64,000 bases of DNA from Deuterostichococcus epilithicus (GCA_033439295.1 JAVTLE010000007.1:1426001-1490000), one strand, 5' to 3'; shown: positions 25,601-37,724, counted from the stretch's first letter. A program made the numbers and translations. The notes: a model not told the origin generated them from the sequence alone.

Positions 25601-26462
25601 GGGACGGTGCGGGCCCACCTTGGCAAAGGACGCGCCCAGCCTTGCCAGGATGCCCTGCAGCTCTGTCGCCCGCCGTTCCATGTTCGCCTCAAACATGCCC
25701 GTTGCATAGTCCTGCATGGAGCAAAGTCTGCACCTTCGTAGCAGCGCATGCAGATGGCTGCCCCAGAATAGGCAGTGCGCACAGCTGCTGCTCAAGTCAA
25801 CACCAACCGAAGAGGTGGTGCCAGCGTGCTGCTCAGAATGAGCAGATCAGTCACAGCACAACCCGCCCTGCTGCTCAGCGCACCCGAGCGAGCGCCGTGA
25901 TGAAGCCGCCCAAGGTGGCGGCGATGCGGAAGGCGCGCAGGTTGATGGCCAGCTTGCGGCGGCCCAGCACCGCCGCAAGGCGGTCCGGGTCGTATGACAC
26001 CCCCATCTCCATCAGCAGCTGCGGCATCTCTGGTAGCAGGGTGCCCACGTTCATGGCGTCAAGCTGCGGACAGGACGCCCTGGGCAGGTGAGTGCGCTGC
26101 GGCCGGCTGCTGGGCCTCAAGGGGAGGGTGAGCAGGGCGCGGTATCACTGGGATTGCTGAGCTGAGCAGTGAGCGCGCTGCCTGCTGAAAGCTGGATGTG
26201 ACAGCAGCGGATGCTAACGGCAGTGGGTGCAGGTCTGAAAGACCGAGTGTCCTGAGGTAGGTTTTCCCCTACCGACGCAGGATGAACCCACCCAGGAGCG
26301 CTTGTCTGGGCCCGCTGCCGCTTGGGCGTCCGCCGCGAGCTCCTGCGTGCTCCGCAAACCTGCCGCCTGCGCCGCCGACTGTCGCGCAGCTCGTTGCTTC
26401 GGGCTGCCACAGAAGCAGGTGCGCGACGACGCCGGGTACGCAGCATCGTGCGTACCCAACAT
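19689..26462 (-). CDS. ABC1K6: Chloroplast ABC1 atypical kinase, ABC1K6-like
   Basis: An ADCK/UbiB-type kinase; plant homologues sit on plastoglobules or in chloroplast membranes and affect prenyl-lipid metabolism. Recognisable exons in transcription order: 26061-25878 (GVSYDPDRLAAVLGRRK), about 25715 (TELQGILARLGASFAKVG), 25325 (QALSARPDLLP, the KxGQ region), 25004 (PVAAASLGQVYRG and VAVKVQRP), 24570 (DEFASRLFGELDYIQ), 24258, 24020 (RRVLTMEWIEGVKL), 23703 (LLEHGFFHADPHPG), and 23428 with 23263 (DLVYLD split before FGMMS). Then 22930, 22685 (VSELNFRAIVDGLGE), 22398, 22183 (YYALILRSLTVLEGLAL), 21838, 21446, about 21000, 20777, about 20390, and a last exon 19867-19689. SELNFRAIVDGLG and the following block match the plant ABC1K6 clade best. 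The 5' exon with a likely transit peptide (from an ATG near 26462) and the last three exons are the least certain parts. Confidence 0.82.
20898..20910. repeat. Telomere-like motif TTTTAGGGTTTA
   Basis: A single interstitial copy of the green-plant telomere unit, a few bases inside the penultimate-exon intron of the ABC1 kinase gene. It may be chance or a telo-box. Confidence 0.5.
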
Positions 26463-27700
26463 GGCGCGGCTGCATGGCTGCGCAGCCGCTTGGGGCGCTG
26501 GGCCGCTGCGCCACTGCGGCTGAGGATAATGCATGCGCATCGACGCCTGGGCTGGGCATTCAGACACATGAAAGCCCATCGGACGCTGCATGGTACTGAT
26601 ACTGCTCGCTTGGGTGCTCACAACTGTCCCCCGAACTGCCAAGCACTGCTATCACGCTGGAACAGGCTCATGAGCTAACGAAAGCCGTGTGATGCTGCTT
26701 CTGCGCACCGCGTGAGACGGTACTTTTTGCTGCAACAGTAACGCTTGAGCCGCGGCGTGCCCGAGTGCCGTGCTGCCTTGATACTTCGTCTGTGCTTTGT
26801 CCTGGAGGGGTTTGGCATCGGTTTGTGAGTCCCAACCCTATGTCATCCCCCTTGTACCAGGAAGAGCAAACTGGACCAAGTGTCCATAAGCTGCAGCCCT
26901 TGCGGCGCGCATGTTCCGGCGTGGCGACGATTGGACCGCTCCTGGAGCCGCGTCCGCGCTCCCCGGGACGCCTCCTGGTCGCGTAATCAGCCGTACCGAA
27001 AGGTGAGCCTCTCACAGAAGGTTGTGTCCTTTGCGACCTTGCGAACGCATTCGGGGCCTCCCTGCGTCCTAGCCGGCAGCTCGTCGCAGAGAGGTGCCTA
27101 AGGCGCCACTGTGCGGGTGCGTACTCGGGGCAAGCCCGTTCGGCGCGGATGGGCCTGTTGTTGTCTATGACAAAGTACTTGACAGGCTCTGTTTCGACAC
27201 TACCTTTCAGGCTACTGCCAGTTGCCACGGGAACGCAGCCTCCCCGGAACCAGGCCTTGAGCCCGGCCATCGTTTGTGCCCAGATAGGCGCTTTCCTCCC
27301 TTAGTCACTGCGCGTGGCTAGGCCCGAAGGCCGCGCCCCAAATTGCTTCGAGCAGCAGCCTCACCGCTTTGCTGCTTGTTTTTCAGACCCACTTGCGTGA
27401 CACGGCATCTCAAGATTCCCCGCGGCGGCGGGGCTGCGCAGGCAGTACCTCGGTGCACGTACCCCCAGGCGAGTTTACCATTGTAGACGCCATGCGCGTC
27501 CAAAAGACTAGCCTGCATGTAGTGGAAGGTTTGGATCAATCGGTTCTTGCATGGCAGCAGGGGCCAGATCGGGCGACGTATTAGGCCAAGGCCTCTGTGT
27601 ACCAGCGAGTTGCAGCCCGGGCGATGCATGTCGTGGCCGCTGGAGAGCCTAGAGACGGCAGGCCGTACTGATACCTTGCCGGCTGCTTGCAGTACAGGCC
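26463..27700. other. Divergent intergenic region, kinase / SBP factor
   Basis: About 1.2 kb between the kinase 5' end (minus) and the SBP-box gene (plus); expected to hold both promoters. A 200-codon intronless open frame on the minus strand (26668-27270) has no recognisable motif and I do not call it a gene. Confidence 0.45.
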
Positions 27701-28527
27701 ATGGCGGACGTGCAGCTGCCAGCGTCGACGGCGGACGGGGCACCCCAGGAGCGAAACTGCCCCTCGCAATCGTCCAGTGGTGAAAAGCCGGATCCGAAGA
27801 ACTCCAAGTTCAAATGCAGGGTATGAGTCTCTACATTGTTTTGTCTGGGCGTTCCTGCGCTCCCCGTGAGCGTCCGATCGGTGATGCAGCCAGCCCAGGC
27901 CCTGCGGCGGGGCCTGGCTACGGTGTATCATATGTGTTGTGCAAAACTTGTAGCACAGGACGCACACGTGGTGCTCGGGGAACGATCAACAGACCCAAGG
28001 AGATGAACTATGGTGGTGGCCTCGGCACGCAGGTGGACGGCTGCAAGCGGCACCTGTCGCGCGAGAAGACGTACTTCAGGCGCTACCGCTGCTGCATGAG
28101 CCACTCGAAGCAGCCGGCTGTGGTGGTGGACGGCCAAGTGCGGCGATGGTGCCAGCAGTGCTGCTGCTTCCACGAGCTGAGCGCATTTGACGGCGAGAAG
28201 CGGTGCGCAGGATGCAGCTCCATGGCAATGCAGAGCAAAACTACAATTGCTGCACTTGGCTACACTACAGAGTTCCAAGCGAACAAGCCTGTCTGAAAGG
28301 CCTGCAATTTTCGGCTGTCCTTGTCACAGGTCCTGAGCACAGCTGCCTGTGCAGGAACTGCCGCGAGCGGCTGGCGATGCACAACGACCGGCGCAACAAG
28401 CGCAAGAACGACCCAGCGGCGACGCGGCAGCCATCCAGCCGTGTGGCCCAGGCGTCCACGCTGCTGGGCTGCACGCCGGGCGCACCTGAGGCGCACAGCC
28501 AACAGCAGCAAAACCAGCAGCAGCAGA

Positions 28528-28564
<37 letters not shown>

Positions 28565-31165
28565 GCAGCCGCAGCAGCAGCGGCTTGGGGGCCGCGCCGG
28601 TGGCGGCGCAGGCGGCGGATCTGGGCGCGTGTCCAAGACGCCCACCAGCCTGCAGAGCGCGCTGTCACAGCCGGGTGCGCTGCCGCCGGGTGCAGGCTCG
28701 CTCGCCAACAGCCTGCACCACATCATCGAGAGCGGGTACACGGCGCAGGCCAGCGGTCGTGGCGCCAAGCGGCAGCGTCTGGGCGAGGCGGCTGCCATGC
28801 CAGGCTCCTCGGACGCTGACCGTCTGGCAATGCACAACGCGATGATGTCGGTGCTCATGGCCGGCGGCGGAATCGGCGGCGTTGGGGCCGGTGGCGGCGG
28901 CGCCGTGGGCAGCCATGCCGCGCAGAATAGAGCGTATGCGGACGCGTTCGCCGCGGCATCTGCCGTGCAGGCGCTGCAGCAGGCTCAGGCGGACCCGGTG
29001 GCGGCGGCTGCTGCGGCGCACCGCTTGGCCGCCAGCCACGCTGCGGCGCTGGCAGGGCAGATGGCCGCGGCGCAGGCCGTTGCCGAGAGCGGCCCCTTCG
29101 CGACGCAGCTGCTCGGCGGCGGCGGCAGCATGCCAATCGGCGGCCTGCCTGGCGTGTCGGCCGGTCTGGCGGCCTCCTACCAGCCCTGGCTGCAGCAGGC
29201 GACGGCGCAGGCGCAGCAGCAGCAGGCCGTGGCGGCCGCTTTCATGGGAGCGCAGCAGCAGCGCTCCGCACAGCCGGCCACCAACCACCTGCTGGCCGCG
29301 GGCCGCGAGCTCAGCCTGGGCTACGCCGGCGAGGGCCTGCGCGCCGCGTCGTTTCCGCTTGCCAGCGGCGGCGGCGGCGTCGGCAGCGGCACGGACGGCC
29401 GGCTGCAGAAGCTGCTGGCGGCGGCCACCGCTGGCGCTGGCGCCGGCGACGGTGCCGGGCCCGAACACCAGCGCTCGCTGTCGCACACGTGGAGCCGACG
29501 CTCCAGCGGCACCGTCGCGGACATCGCCGCCTTTGGGCGCCTCAGCGGCGCCAGCGTCGAGGCCGAGACGCGGCGGTCGTCATCACTGGCGACCTCCGCG
29601 GCGCTGCCGCCCGGCATGGTGAGGTTGCGCTGTATGAACATCGGATGCGTGAAGCTGCGATCCGACACGGGACGGACTCGAGCTCCCCTCATGGGCGGAA
29701 CTGAAAACTCATCACAGACCAAGTCTCAGTACCTGTGGCTTCCGGGGGCCTGCTGAGTCAGCAGCCCATTTGCTGGTTGCAGGCCCAACGGAACGCCCAG
29801 GCGCCGCTGTCGGCCGGTCCTCCGGCGCCCTCGCACCAGCAGCTGGTGATGCTGCCCGCGAAGCCGGCGCTGCCTACGCCGCAGCCGGTCTCGAGCCACT
29901 ACAGCGCGCAGCGCAAGCGCGGCGGCGGCGACAGCGGCACCTACTTGCACACGCAGCTGCTGCAGGTGCGGCCGCTGCACCAGGGCACCACCCCCAGTGC
30001 TTGCTCTCCCCGAACCCGTGCCGTCTCCTCACTACATGCTGCCTGCCTGCCTGCGCCCTGCTGCAAAGGAACCTGCGCCTGCTGCCCCCATGCACACACA
30101 CACCTGAAACCTCATACAATCTGTGTCGTGGGTGTGCGCCGCAGGCGTATGCCGCAGCGGGGGCGCACAGCAGCCTGCCGCCGGGGGCGCCGCCGCCGCC
30201 GGGCGGACGCCGCGCTGCCGCCGGCGGCGCCAAGCAGCAGTCTGCGGAGTGGTCCGCCATCATGCACGACGCCGCCGCCGCTTCCGGCATCCGCTCCGCG
30301 CTGCAGGTGGGCAGCTAGACTTTCGGACATGCTGAGGGGGATCTTGGCGGGATGGCCATCGCAGGTCTGCCCCTTATACACATGCAGTACCCATGCGACA
30401 GCATCGGTGGCGGCTCACCAACTGCCCCCACACTGCCATCCAGCCTGTCATGTCCAGATGCGCTGCTGGTGTGGCCGGTGCGACGCCTGTTCCTCAGTCT
30501 CGTCGCGAATTCTTCAAAACACGAGGTACGCGCTCCGCCGGGGGCGGTGGGGCGGTGTGCGCGGGGTGGCGGCGGCAGCGCTGGCTGCCGATCAGTACTG
30601 CCAGCCGAGTCCGCTGCCTGTTAGTACTGGTGGTCCGATAGGGGTAGCTAGTTACTAACTGTGACTCAGGACCAGTTCCGAGTCGGCTGCTTATGGAGAC
30701 ACTTTTGCCCGCGGCGCCTAAATCGTCTGTCACAATGGGTCACAACTGCCCAGGCGCAGCTTTTTCCGGCAGGACGTCAGTCATGTCGATGATTAGGGCT
30801 GACGTAATGGCCCTTTACGAGATTGAGGCACTACACGTGCAAGACACAGCCCCGGAGGCGTGCTTCCGGCAGGGCTGGCCGAGCACAGCTGCCGCTTGGC
30901 GGTGGCTGCCTGCGGCTGCCTGCCTTCGGCGCATACATAACTGGGCCGGTGCCGATGTTGTGGTCTCAAACGTTGTGCGCAGGCGGTGGACTGGCAGCCG
31001 GCCGCGGAGCTGGGCAGCCGGCGGTGGTGGGAGCGGCGGCTGGGGGCGCTGGTGCTGCTCGTGCGGGTTGGCGCCGGCGGCCTGATGCCGGCTGTCATGT
31101 ACGCCGGCCTGATGGCGCTCACGGAGATGTCGCTGCGCCTCGCGCACGCCGCCGCCATCAGCTGA
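27701..31165 (+). CDS. SBP-box (squamosa promoter-binding-like) transcription factor
   Basis: A DNA-binding regulator of the green-lineage SBP family, acting in the nucleus at GTAC-core sites. Six exons fit: 27701-27820, 28033-28202, 28355-29618, 29783-29965, 30145-30306 and 30983-31165 (693 aa, phases closing). The SBP domain spans exons 1-3. First zinc site: KCRVDGCK, then RYRCCMSH. Second: WCQQCCCFHELSAFDGEKR, then NCRERLAMH. All eight Cys/His ligands are present, and the nuclear-localisation tail reads RRNKRK. Exon 3 then encodes a Gln-rich tract, Gly/Ala-rich low-complexity stretches and SLGYAGEGLRAASFPL. The last exon (VDWQPAAELGSRRWWERRLG, then a hydrophobic stretch VLLVRVGAGGLMPAVMYAG) is an unusual end for this family. 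A TGTAA polyadenylation-type signal lies near 31437. SBP exons 1 and 2 meet exactly at KCR/VDG. Confidence 0.9.
28502..28582 (+). repeat. Coding CAG repeat (polyglutamine) in the SBP gene
   Basis: Imperfect then perfect CAG run encoding about 20 Gln with two Asn and two Pro interruptions. It lies downstream of the SBP DNA-binding domain and is likely length-variable. Confidence 0.9.
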
Positions 31166-32732
31166 ACGCCGCCGGCACGGGCGGCGGGCCCGACAGTGCG
31201 GGCCGCCCGCCGCCCGCGGCCGCCGCCATGCGGGACGGCGGCGACCCGCCAGCTGTCGCCGCAGCAGGGCGAGGGCACTCGGTGGCCCCATCCATGACCA
31301 TGCCGGCTGCGCTGCTGCGGCGGCGCTGGCGTGAGCAGCCTCGCCTGCGGCAGTCCTGACAGGGGGGCGGCATGCCCGACGCGCCGACAGTGCTGCCTCT
31401 ACCGGCAGCGGGGAGCGGAGCTGCCTCCTTTGTTTTTGTAACAGTCCCGTCTCGCGCGCGCTCCCTCTGTGCGTATGCGCAGGGGTGGAGCTGTTGAGTC
31501 TTGGCGCGCCGCAGGGGTCTCATAGGCAGCAGTGGCGCACCGCATGGCTCGGCTGGGCAATTGCCGACAGCTCAGCCGGTCACCGCGCAACATGCAGCGC
31601 ACGGCGCAGTGCAAAGGAGCGGCGAGCTCGCAGCGTAGCTCGATGCAGCTCCGCGCATGCGGAGCGAGCATGTCTAGGGTATTTACATGAGGGCGATGGG
31701 TTTGGGCCACAACACAGGTGTAGCAACGTACAACTATAATGTTAAGGCCTCGATAGACTTACTATGACCAAACCTCTCGGGGCTTCAATGATAACTATCG
31801 TGACTTGGGTACCACTGTGTTTTGGGTCGTCGCAACTCATTCAAATACGTTTGTCGCTTTAGTGAAGTAGAGTGCTGTAGTTTGCGCTGCAGCTGCAGTC
31901 ATTGCTCGACGCTGTGTTTGTTTGTGGGCTTTCTCCAGGTGAAGAGTGATGTGCAACCTGAAAGGGCAATTTGTACATGCTCCTGGCCCTTGCGCAGGTC
32001 CTCGCTTGCTCGCAGCAGTCGGGCCATTCCCCCTCCCTCCCTGCCATAGAAATTTTTCAAAATCTGTTTGCTCGCGGCCATTTGCCCCTGGACCATGGTC
32101 ATGCGGTTGATGTGGTTTGGAACGAAAGCGAGCGGCGGCTGCGGTGACTAATAATGTCAGGCTGTCGCAGCACCTGCTGAATAAGCTTTGACGTGCATCA
32201 CAGCAATAAGCAAATCCAGGCATCGAGTGGTGTTGACCATCACGGCAAAAGTGCTCGGTCGTTGCATATTGACTGGGGGACTTGCCGACTTGGTCATTTG
32301 GGGCGAGCTGTTCGGCCTCCTGCCTAATGCTAATTTCGCCTTTTGATAGCCACCCTGTATGTAAAATGCTTGGCCCCCGTTGCTCGGTGCAGGGCGTGAT
32401 GCAGCACATGAGCACACAGCGCAACCGTCGCCTTGCAATACGAGTTGTTTTGCTCAGCTACGCGCGACGAAGCACGCAGGCTGCGGCTGGGTGCACAGAG
32501 GGCACGGAACGTGCACGTCACCTGGGACACCGCTGACAAGTGATTTGGCACCACGCTGCAGCTTGCGTTGCCACATCATTTCTCGGGACAAACATACATA
32601 AAAGCTTGATTTGAGCCGCTGGCGTTGTCCATCACGCAGCGCCAGGGTGTCCTCCAGTGCCAGCCAGGTCGAGGGAAGGGCACGACCTGTCCAGCACCAG
32701 ACCGTTCCACGTGTGCACAGTGGTAAGCCAGG
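31166..32732. other. Intergenic region between SBP gene and D27-like gene
   Basis: Should contain the SBP 3' untranslated region and the D27-like promoter. A 195-codon minus-strand open frame (31837-32424) has no recognisable motif and no splice partners. Confidence 0.45.
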
Positions 32733-35164
32733 ATGCAGCGCGTCGGCAGCTTCAATGCGGCCCAGGCTCAGCTCACCTGCCGAGGCGCAGCCCACTGCCG
32801 ACCATCTGCACGCAGCCGGATGCAGCCGCCCGCAGGCACAGCGCAGCTCGGCAACATCCCAACAGCCCAGCCGCAGCAGGAAGCACGGCGGCCACAGCAC
32901 CTCCAGCGGCGCTCCGTCCACTGCACAGCGGCCGCGCCGGAGGCGGTGGCTGCCGGGCAGGCGGCCCCCGGCGCNCCGGCGGCAGCGGACGCTGAGGCCG
33001 CGGCGCGGCGGGCACGCATGCACGCCGCCATCCCCGCCGGCCCACGCGACGACCCGCCCTCCTATGAGGACATCGACGCACAGCCACACAACCGGCTATT
33101 CATGCACCTGTTCCGACAGGCAGTCGTGGACGGCCTCGGCGAAGACACGCCGGAGATCGGGTGCGCGCCAACATCCTGCTGCAGCATGCTCACTCGAGCG
33201 CCACCCTGCTGCCACCCGCGTCGCTGTGGGCGCATGAAAGTGGCCTGTTGTCCAATGAGCTCACAGAAGCAGCTGCCGCCTGCCTCGCGCCTCGGGCGCA
33301 TGGCCTGCGGCTGGCAGCGGCGAGCGCACACCAATGTTGGGCATCTCTGGCCAGGGCATGCATGCGGAGTCATTGCGGACGCGCTTGCGACAGAGCCCTT
33401 CACTCTTCTGGACTGAAAGCACACGCCCCAAAACAGCCACCGCGATCAGCCGAGTGCACGCCTGCTCCCGCAGCTTCGACGGCATCATCGTGCTGACGCG
33501 GCGGCTGAGCGGCAAATTCGCCGACCCGCGGGACGCGCACGAATTGGTGCATGGCGTCCTCAGCTCACTCTTCCCGCAGTGGCTGCTGCCGGCCTTCAGG
33601 GTGGGTCGCCGCCTCGCCTTGTCGCTGATGCCTGCACCGTCTTGCCGTTACCCGGGACACTGTGTGGCCGCCCGACTCCCTTGGCGTGCAGCCCTTCAAG
33701 CAGCCCATTGCGTCGCTGCCTCTGCCCACAGCAGCGGCGCATCCAGTTGCTGCGTTACTGTGCGCCGGCTGAGGGCCTGTTTGGGATGCCATGCGGGCGG
33801 TCTGAATGGGCGCTGTCTTGCCTTGCAGGCGATGTTCGCCCGACCCTTCCCAGGGTGAGCCGCACTCTTCTCCCGGCCGCCATCCCTGCCGCCTTTCCTT
33901 GCGACTGCCTTCTGCTGCAGAAGCCGTGCAGCGCAAGCCGGGTCCACTTCTTTTCGCACTCTGAAACCTTCTGCCTCGGGGTGGCCTCCGCACTCTCGAC
34001 TACCCGGCCCAGTGCCTTCCCCTCACCCTCGCCGCCCCCCGCCGCGCCTGCAGGTTCTCGCAGTGGCTCGTGGCGGTCGCGACTTCGAGGTTCTCCAAGT
34101 GGCTGATGGGGCCCAACGCGCTGGCGGCTGTGGAGCTGCCCGACGGCACCCGGCGGGAGGGCCACGGCGTCAAGGTGGAGCGCTGCCGGGTGCTGGAGCA
34201 GTCCGGCTGCGCCTCCGTGTGCGTCAACTGCTGCAAGATCCCCACGCAGGCGAGCCGGCGGTCCCCCCCATGCTATGTCAACACTGAACCTGCAGGTGGA
34301 GCGGCAGCTGCGCTCGCTGGGTGTGGCAGCTTGGTCGGGGCTCGGCTGGGCCGCCGCTGCGGGCTGCGTGTCCCGGCGAGGGGTGCCTGGCGTCAGAGCC
34401 GGGGCTGCCTGGCGTCAAAAGGACGACCTCCCGCATACAGGGGCCGCGGCGCCCTTCCGTGCTTCTGTGCAGCTGCACGTCACGGCAGCCTGCGCGCCCT
34501 GCCAATGACTCTCCGTTCAGCAGGCACTCCTCCGTCCCTGCAGCAGAAACGGCTTCGTAAAGGTTCATGTTTCCGCCGCTCGTGCCTGTCTCCGCCGCTA
34601 CCGGTGCCAACCCAATTCGCGAGGTTCCAGTGTGTATTCCCCTGCCGCAGGAGTTCTTTAAGCGAGACATGGGCCTCGATCTGCGTATGACGCCCAATTA
34701 CGAGGACTTCAGGTGCGCTTCGTCACTGTTTGGTACTTCCATTAGCTGCCTTCAGGTTTTGCTGCTGTGCTGTACGCGCCCCCTTCCTGTACACCGGGTC
34801 TGGTGACCCGGACTCTGTGCCCGCTGCTGTGGGCGGCGCAGCCATGCGCGGCATGCTTGGCGCGGATTGATCACTGCTGCCTGCTCCGCCACTGCAGCTG
34901 CTTTCGACCCCGCATGGCGTTCAGCAGGAGTGTGACTGTCACGCCCACTGCTGCTGCCAGTTCCGCTTCGAAAAGCTTCCTTGAACGATGCTATACTTAC
35001 CTTCTTTCATCTGTCGTGCCCCCTGCAGCTGCCAGTTCGACTTCGGGCTGGAGCCGCTGCCGGCGGAGCAGGACGAGGCGCTTAATTCCCCGTGCTTCAT
35101 GCAGTGCCCCTCCAAGATGCGGCACCGGGCCGAGGTGTCTAACTGCGGCGGCCTGGAGTTTTGA
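32733..35164 (+). CDS. D27: D27-like (DWARF27 family) carotenoid isomerase, plastid
   Basis: DWARF27-family proteins are plastid iron-binding isomerases; the founding member converts all-trans to 9-cis beta-carotene. Six exons fit: 32733-33160, 33474-33600, 33830-33855, 34054-34249, 34651-34712 and 35029-35164 (324 aa, phases closing). The first 90 or so residues are Gln/Ala/Arg-rich, as in a transit peptide. Conserved blocks are GFDGIIVLTRRLSGKF, LFPQWLLPAF, RFSKWLMGPN, KVERCRVLEQSGCASVCVNC, CKIPTQEFFKRDMGLDLRMT, PNYEDFSCQFDFGLEPLP and SPCFMQCPSK. Exon 4 carries an in-frame repeat of the RFS-WL block. The intron after it has a GC donor. The intron before the last exon contains a decayed copy of that exon's start. 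One ambiguous base lies at 32975. Which D27 clade it belongs to cannot be told by eye, so strigolactone-type function is not implied. Confidence 0.85.
34953..35055 (+). repeat. Decayed copy of the last D27-like exon start
   Basis: CTGCCAGTTCGACTTCGGGCT at the real exon start (35029) is preceded 75 bp upstream by CTGCCAGTTCCGCTTCGAAA (34954). Confidence 0.65.
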
Positions 35165-36023
35165 ATTCCCTCCGACCGGATTTGGCGATGAACCACTTCA
35201 CGAACCACCTGATGTGGTTCGTGGCTTTACTGGCAGCGTAGTTGCAGGGCAGCAGAGAGTGTACAACAGTGGTCGCTGGACGTATTGCCAGCTGTCGCAT
35301 TGACAGCATAATTGAGAGCGTGCACGCCACTTGTGTGAACGAACGACGTCTTGTCGGCGAAATTTCGTGAAACCTGTTGCATGTGAAAGAGAGTTGGCTG
35401 GTGTTCCTTGTACAGCTTCTAAGGGGAAACGCACAACTGCTTTATAGCTCACCTGCATCGGAAGTACGGTATAGAAGCGACACTGCAGCTCCATCGCGTG
35501 CAGCATATCAACATGTACCAAGGGTGAGGCTCTCTTCAAAGCAACTGCCTCACAATGCAGCTGCTGCGGCGGCTTCAGCTTCCCTTTGTCTGCCTGCAAA
35601 TATTAAGAAGGTCCCTGCGACCGCAGCGGCAGTTTGATTTCAGGGTGGAAGATGATCATTTCAGGACTTCAGTCATCATGGATATTTCTGAGTGTGTCTA
35701 GACTTCGTGTTGTAGGCAAAACATGGTATCTGCTGTCCTCTAAGCAAAGGACATGTCACCATCAAATGCAACATGGATGACATGTCAAAACCAAACAAAC
35801 TCGTTGTCAGAATGCTACTGCAGCTGCTGCGCTGCGCTGTGATGCTGGCCAGCTTCAAAGCTGCGCTGCGCCGCCGGCGCTGCGGAGCTGCTCAGGGATT
35901 GAAGGATCGAACTCGCCCCTTCGCCGATGCATCGTGCTGTCAACAGCGATTGGCACCGCCGCCACACCCTTCTGCACTCCTCCAGATTGGCGAGCGCTCC
36001 CCGCAGCGCTGCTACTCTAGACG
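35165..36023. other. Intergenic region
   Basis: Lower GC than the genes around it. Plus-strand open frames at 35377-35637 and 35773-36180 match nothing and have no clear splice partners. Likely 3' flanks. Confidence 0.4.
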
Positions 36024-36861
36024 TCAGACGTCGATCACGTCCGGCAACGGCTGCATGACGAGGGCCATTCGGTTCCGGGATGTGGGCGTATTTGTCCGCT
36101 GCAGCTTGCCCCTGTTGGCTGCACTCATCGGGCCGCGTGGCACGGACGACGCCTCGGGGCCCTGCGCGAAGTGCAGATGAAGCATGCCTAGTTCATTCAT
36201 GTGATGCCACACGGTGGCTCCTGTGAGAGGCGTCGCACGCAGCACTGCAGAGAGATGGCGGTGGCATGTGGTTGCAGGCAGTGATATGGGGGATAGCGCG
36301 CAGGTGAACACACTCTCATTGAGTGTGAGGCTGCGTCTGCAGAGGAATAGTAGGTTTTGCTTGCAGCATCGTCAGTTGCAGGGAACGCCAACGCTGACTG
36401 GAAGAAGGCCGAGGCGCACCGGTGACACCGCGCCGCTGGACGAGGCTGAACCGCCAGCGCTCGAGGTTTGCTTGCCGAATGTGATGGTCGGGTTCAGAGA
36501 CGCTGCATGGCGGCAGATGATGAGTCTGAACGTCCGTGGGACACCCATGCTTGACTGAAGCATTCGTGGCTCGGCAGAAACATGCACGGACAACGACACG
36601 TCGAACAGCGTGGTTGGGACACATCGCACGCCTCGGCTGGCGCGCACCCTGAAATCGACGCATGGCGAGAACCATGGTGCCTACGGCTTTGAAGCGGGTG
36701 CCCGTGGCTGCAGGAGGCTCCTTGCGCTTCCCGTTGACGTCTGGGTCGGTGCTGTTCGGGGCAGCCTGCCCTGTCAGCGACGCGCGCTCGCCCTGGCTGG
36801 CCTTCTCCAACGAATTTGTATTGTGCATGGTGTTCCAGCTACGGGACTTCAGCTGCGACAT
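36024..36861 (-). CDS. Candidate gene, unrecognised small nuclear-type protein
   Basis: Weak call. Three minus-strand stretches look coding: an N-terminal part from 36861 (DPDVNGKRKEPPAATGTRFK), a Ser-rich middle near 36460-36420 (SSAGGSASSSGAVSPVRLG), and a last exon from about 36165 to the stop at 36024, preceded by a CGCAG acceptor (EASSVPRGPMSAANRGK to LVMQPLPDVIDV). I could not close the phases between them. On the opposite strand, 36662-36868 (LRFPLTSGSVLFGAACPVSD) is an equally open alternative. No family is recognised. Confidence 0.3.
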
Positions 36862-37724
36862 GCAGTGACGCAGTTCACCAACTTATGTTGACTTGCCACT
36901 GCTGCTGCTGGTGGGTCGCCTTGTGTCCGCTGCGGGTCAGCTGTGTGCAGACACTCACGACAATCCTTACAGAACAGGCAACCTAGTTGCAGCACGCGAG
37001 CGCCAATAGCCAATACTGCTGCCCCTCGTTCCCGCACCTGCTCCCATAAGGCAGATCCAGGTGGCAGCATCTTTCCCTAAACCCTAGCGCTCACACGGCT
37101 TGGCACTTGCTGGGGCCACTGGCCTGGCGCTGGGATGTTGCAGCGCATGAGTCCATGGGCGCCGGGGAGTCCGGGGAGTCGACCTGTCCGCAGATCAGCG
37201 GAGATATTGCATGGCCCATAGATCAATTTGCAGGACCTGCGGCTTTAAGGCAGTGTGCGGCGGCGGTTGCGGCGCATACCAACAAACAATGTCCTCAAAA
37301 CGATGAAGTACGTCCCCGAACGAAGCAAGCGGTTACCAACAAAGGAGGATCTTGGCTTCCACCTTGGCTGCTTTTTTTTCAGCAGTTTGTGCCCGATTCA
37401 TGTTGCAAAGCAAATGGAGAGGCGTTCAGGCACGAGCTCAATCCACATCATGCTGCCCGCATCACTGGCGACTAGGTCATGGCGGTGCCGCCGAGAAGCG
37501 GCGACACTGCACCCCTGTAGCAGATCAACTCTGCAGGGTGACACATCAACACCTCCTAGGCCCGCGTTTGTCAATTTAATCTGGTCCTTTCATTGCGTTA
37601 GCTCCCCCCATGCCTGCCTACACTCCCTAGACGAAGAATGTGCCGCGTGCTCGGCAGTGTTCACTGCTCTCTATCCCTGCTCTACGGGTTTGCGCAGCGA
37701 GCCCCAGGTGCCGCCACAGAGGAA
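36862..37724. other. Intergenic region
   Basis: No exon seen. It holds a telomere-like CCCTAAACCCTA at 37075-37087 and should include the 3' flank of the minus-strand transporter gene. Confidence 0.45.
37075..37087. repeat. Interstitial telomere-type motif CCCTAAACCCTAG
   Basis: Nearly two units of the plant-type telomere repeat, also matching the plant telo-box (AAACCCTA). Too short to be a telomere remnant with confidence. Confidence 0.6.

Noticed and set aside
26668-27270. 200-codon minus-strand open frame between kinase and SBP genes
   Set aside because: No motif, no splice context, sits where two promoters are expected.
31837-32424. 195-codon minus-strand open frame
   Set aside because: No recognisable motif, low complexity at its end, and no neighbouring exon to extend it.
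34380-34420. CCTGGCGTCA direct repeat in a D27-like intron
   Set aside because: Only two short units and no link to an exon edge; kept out of the main pattern.
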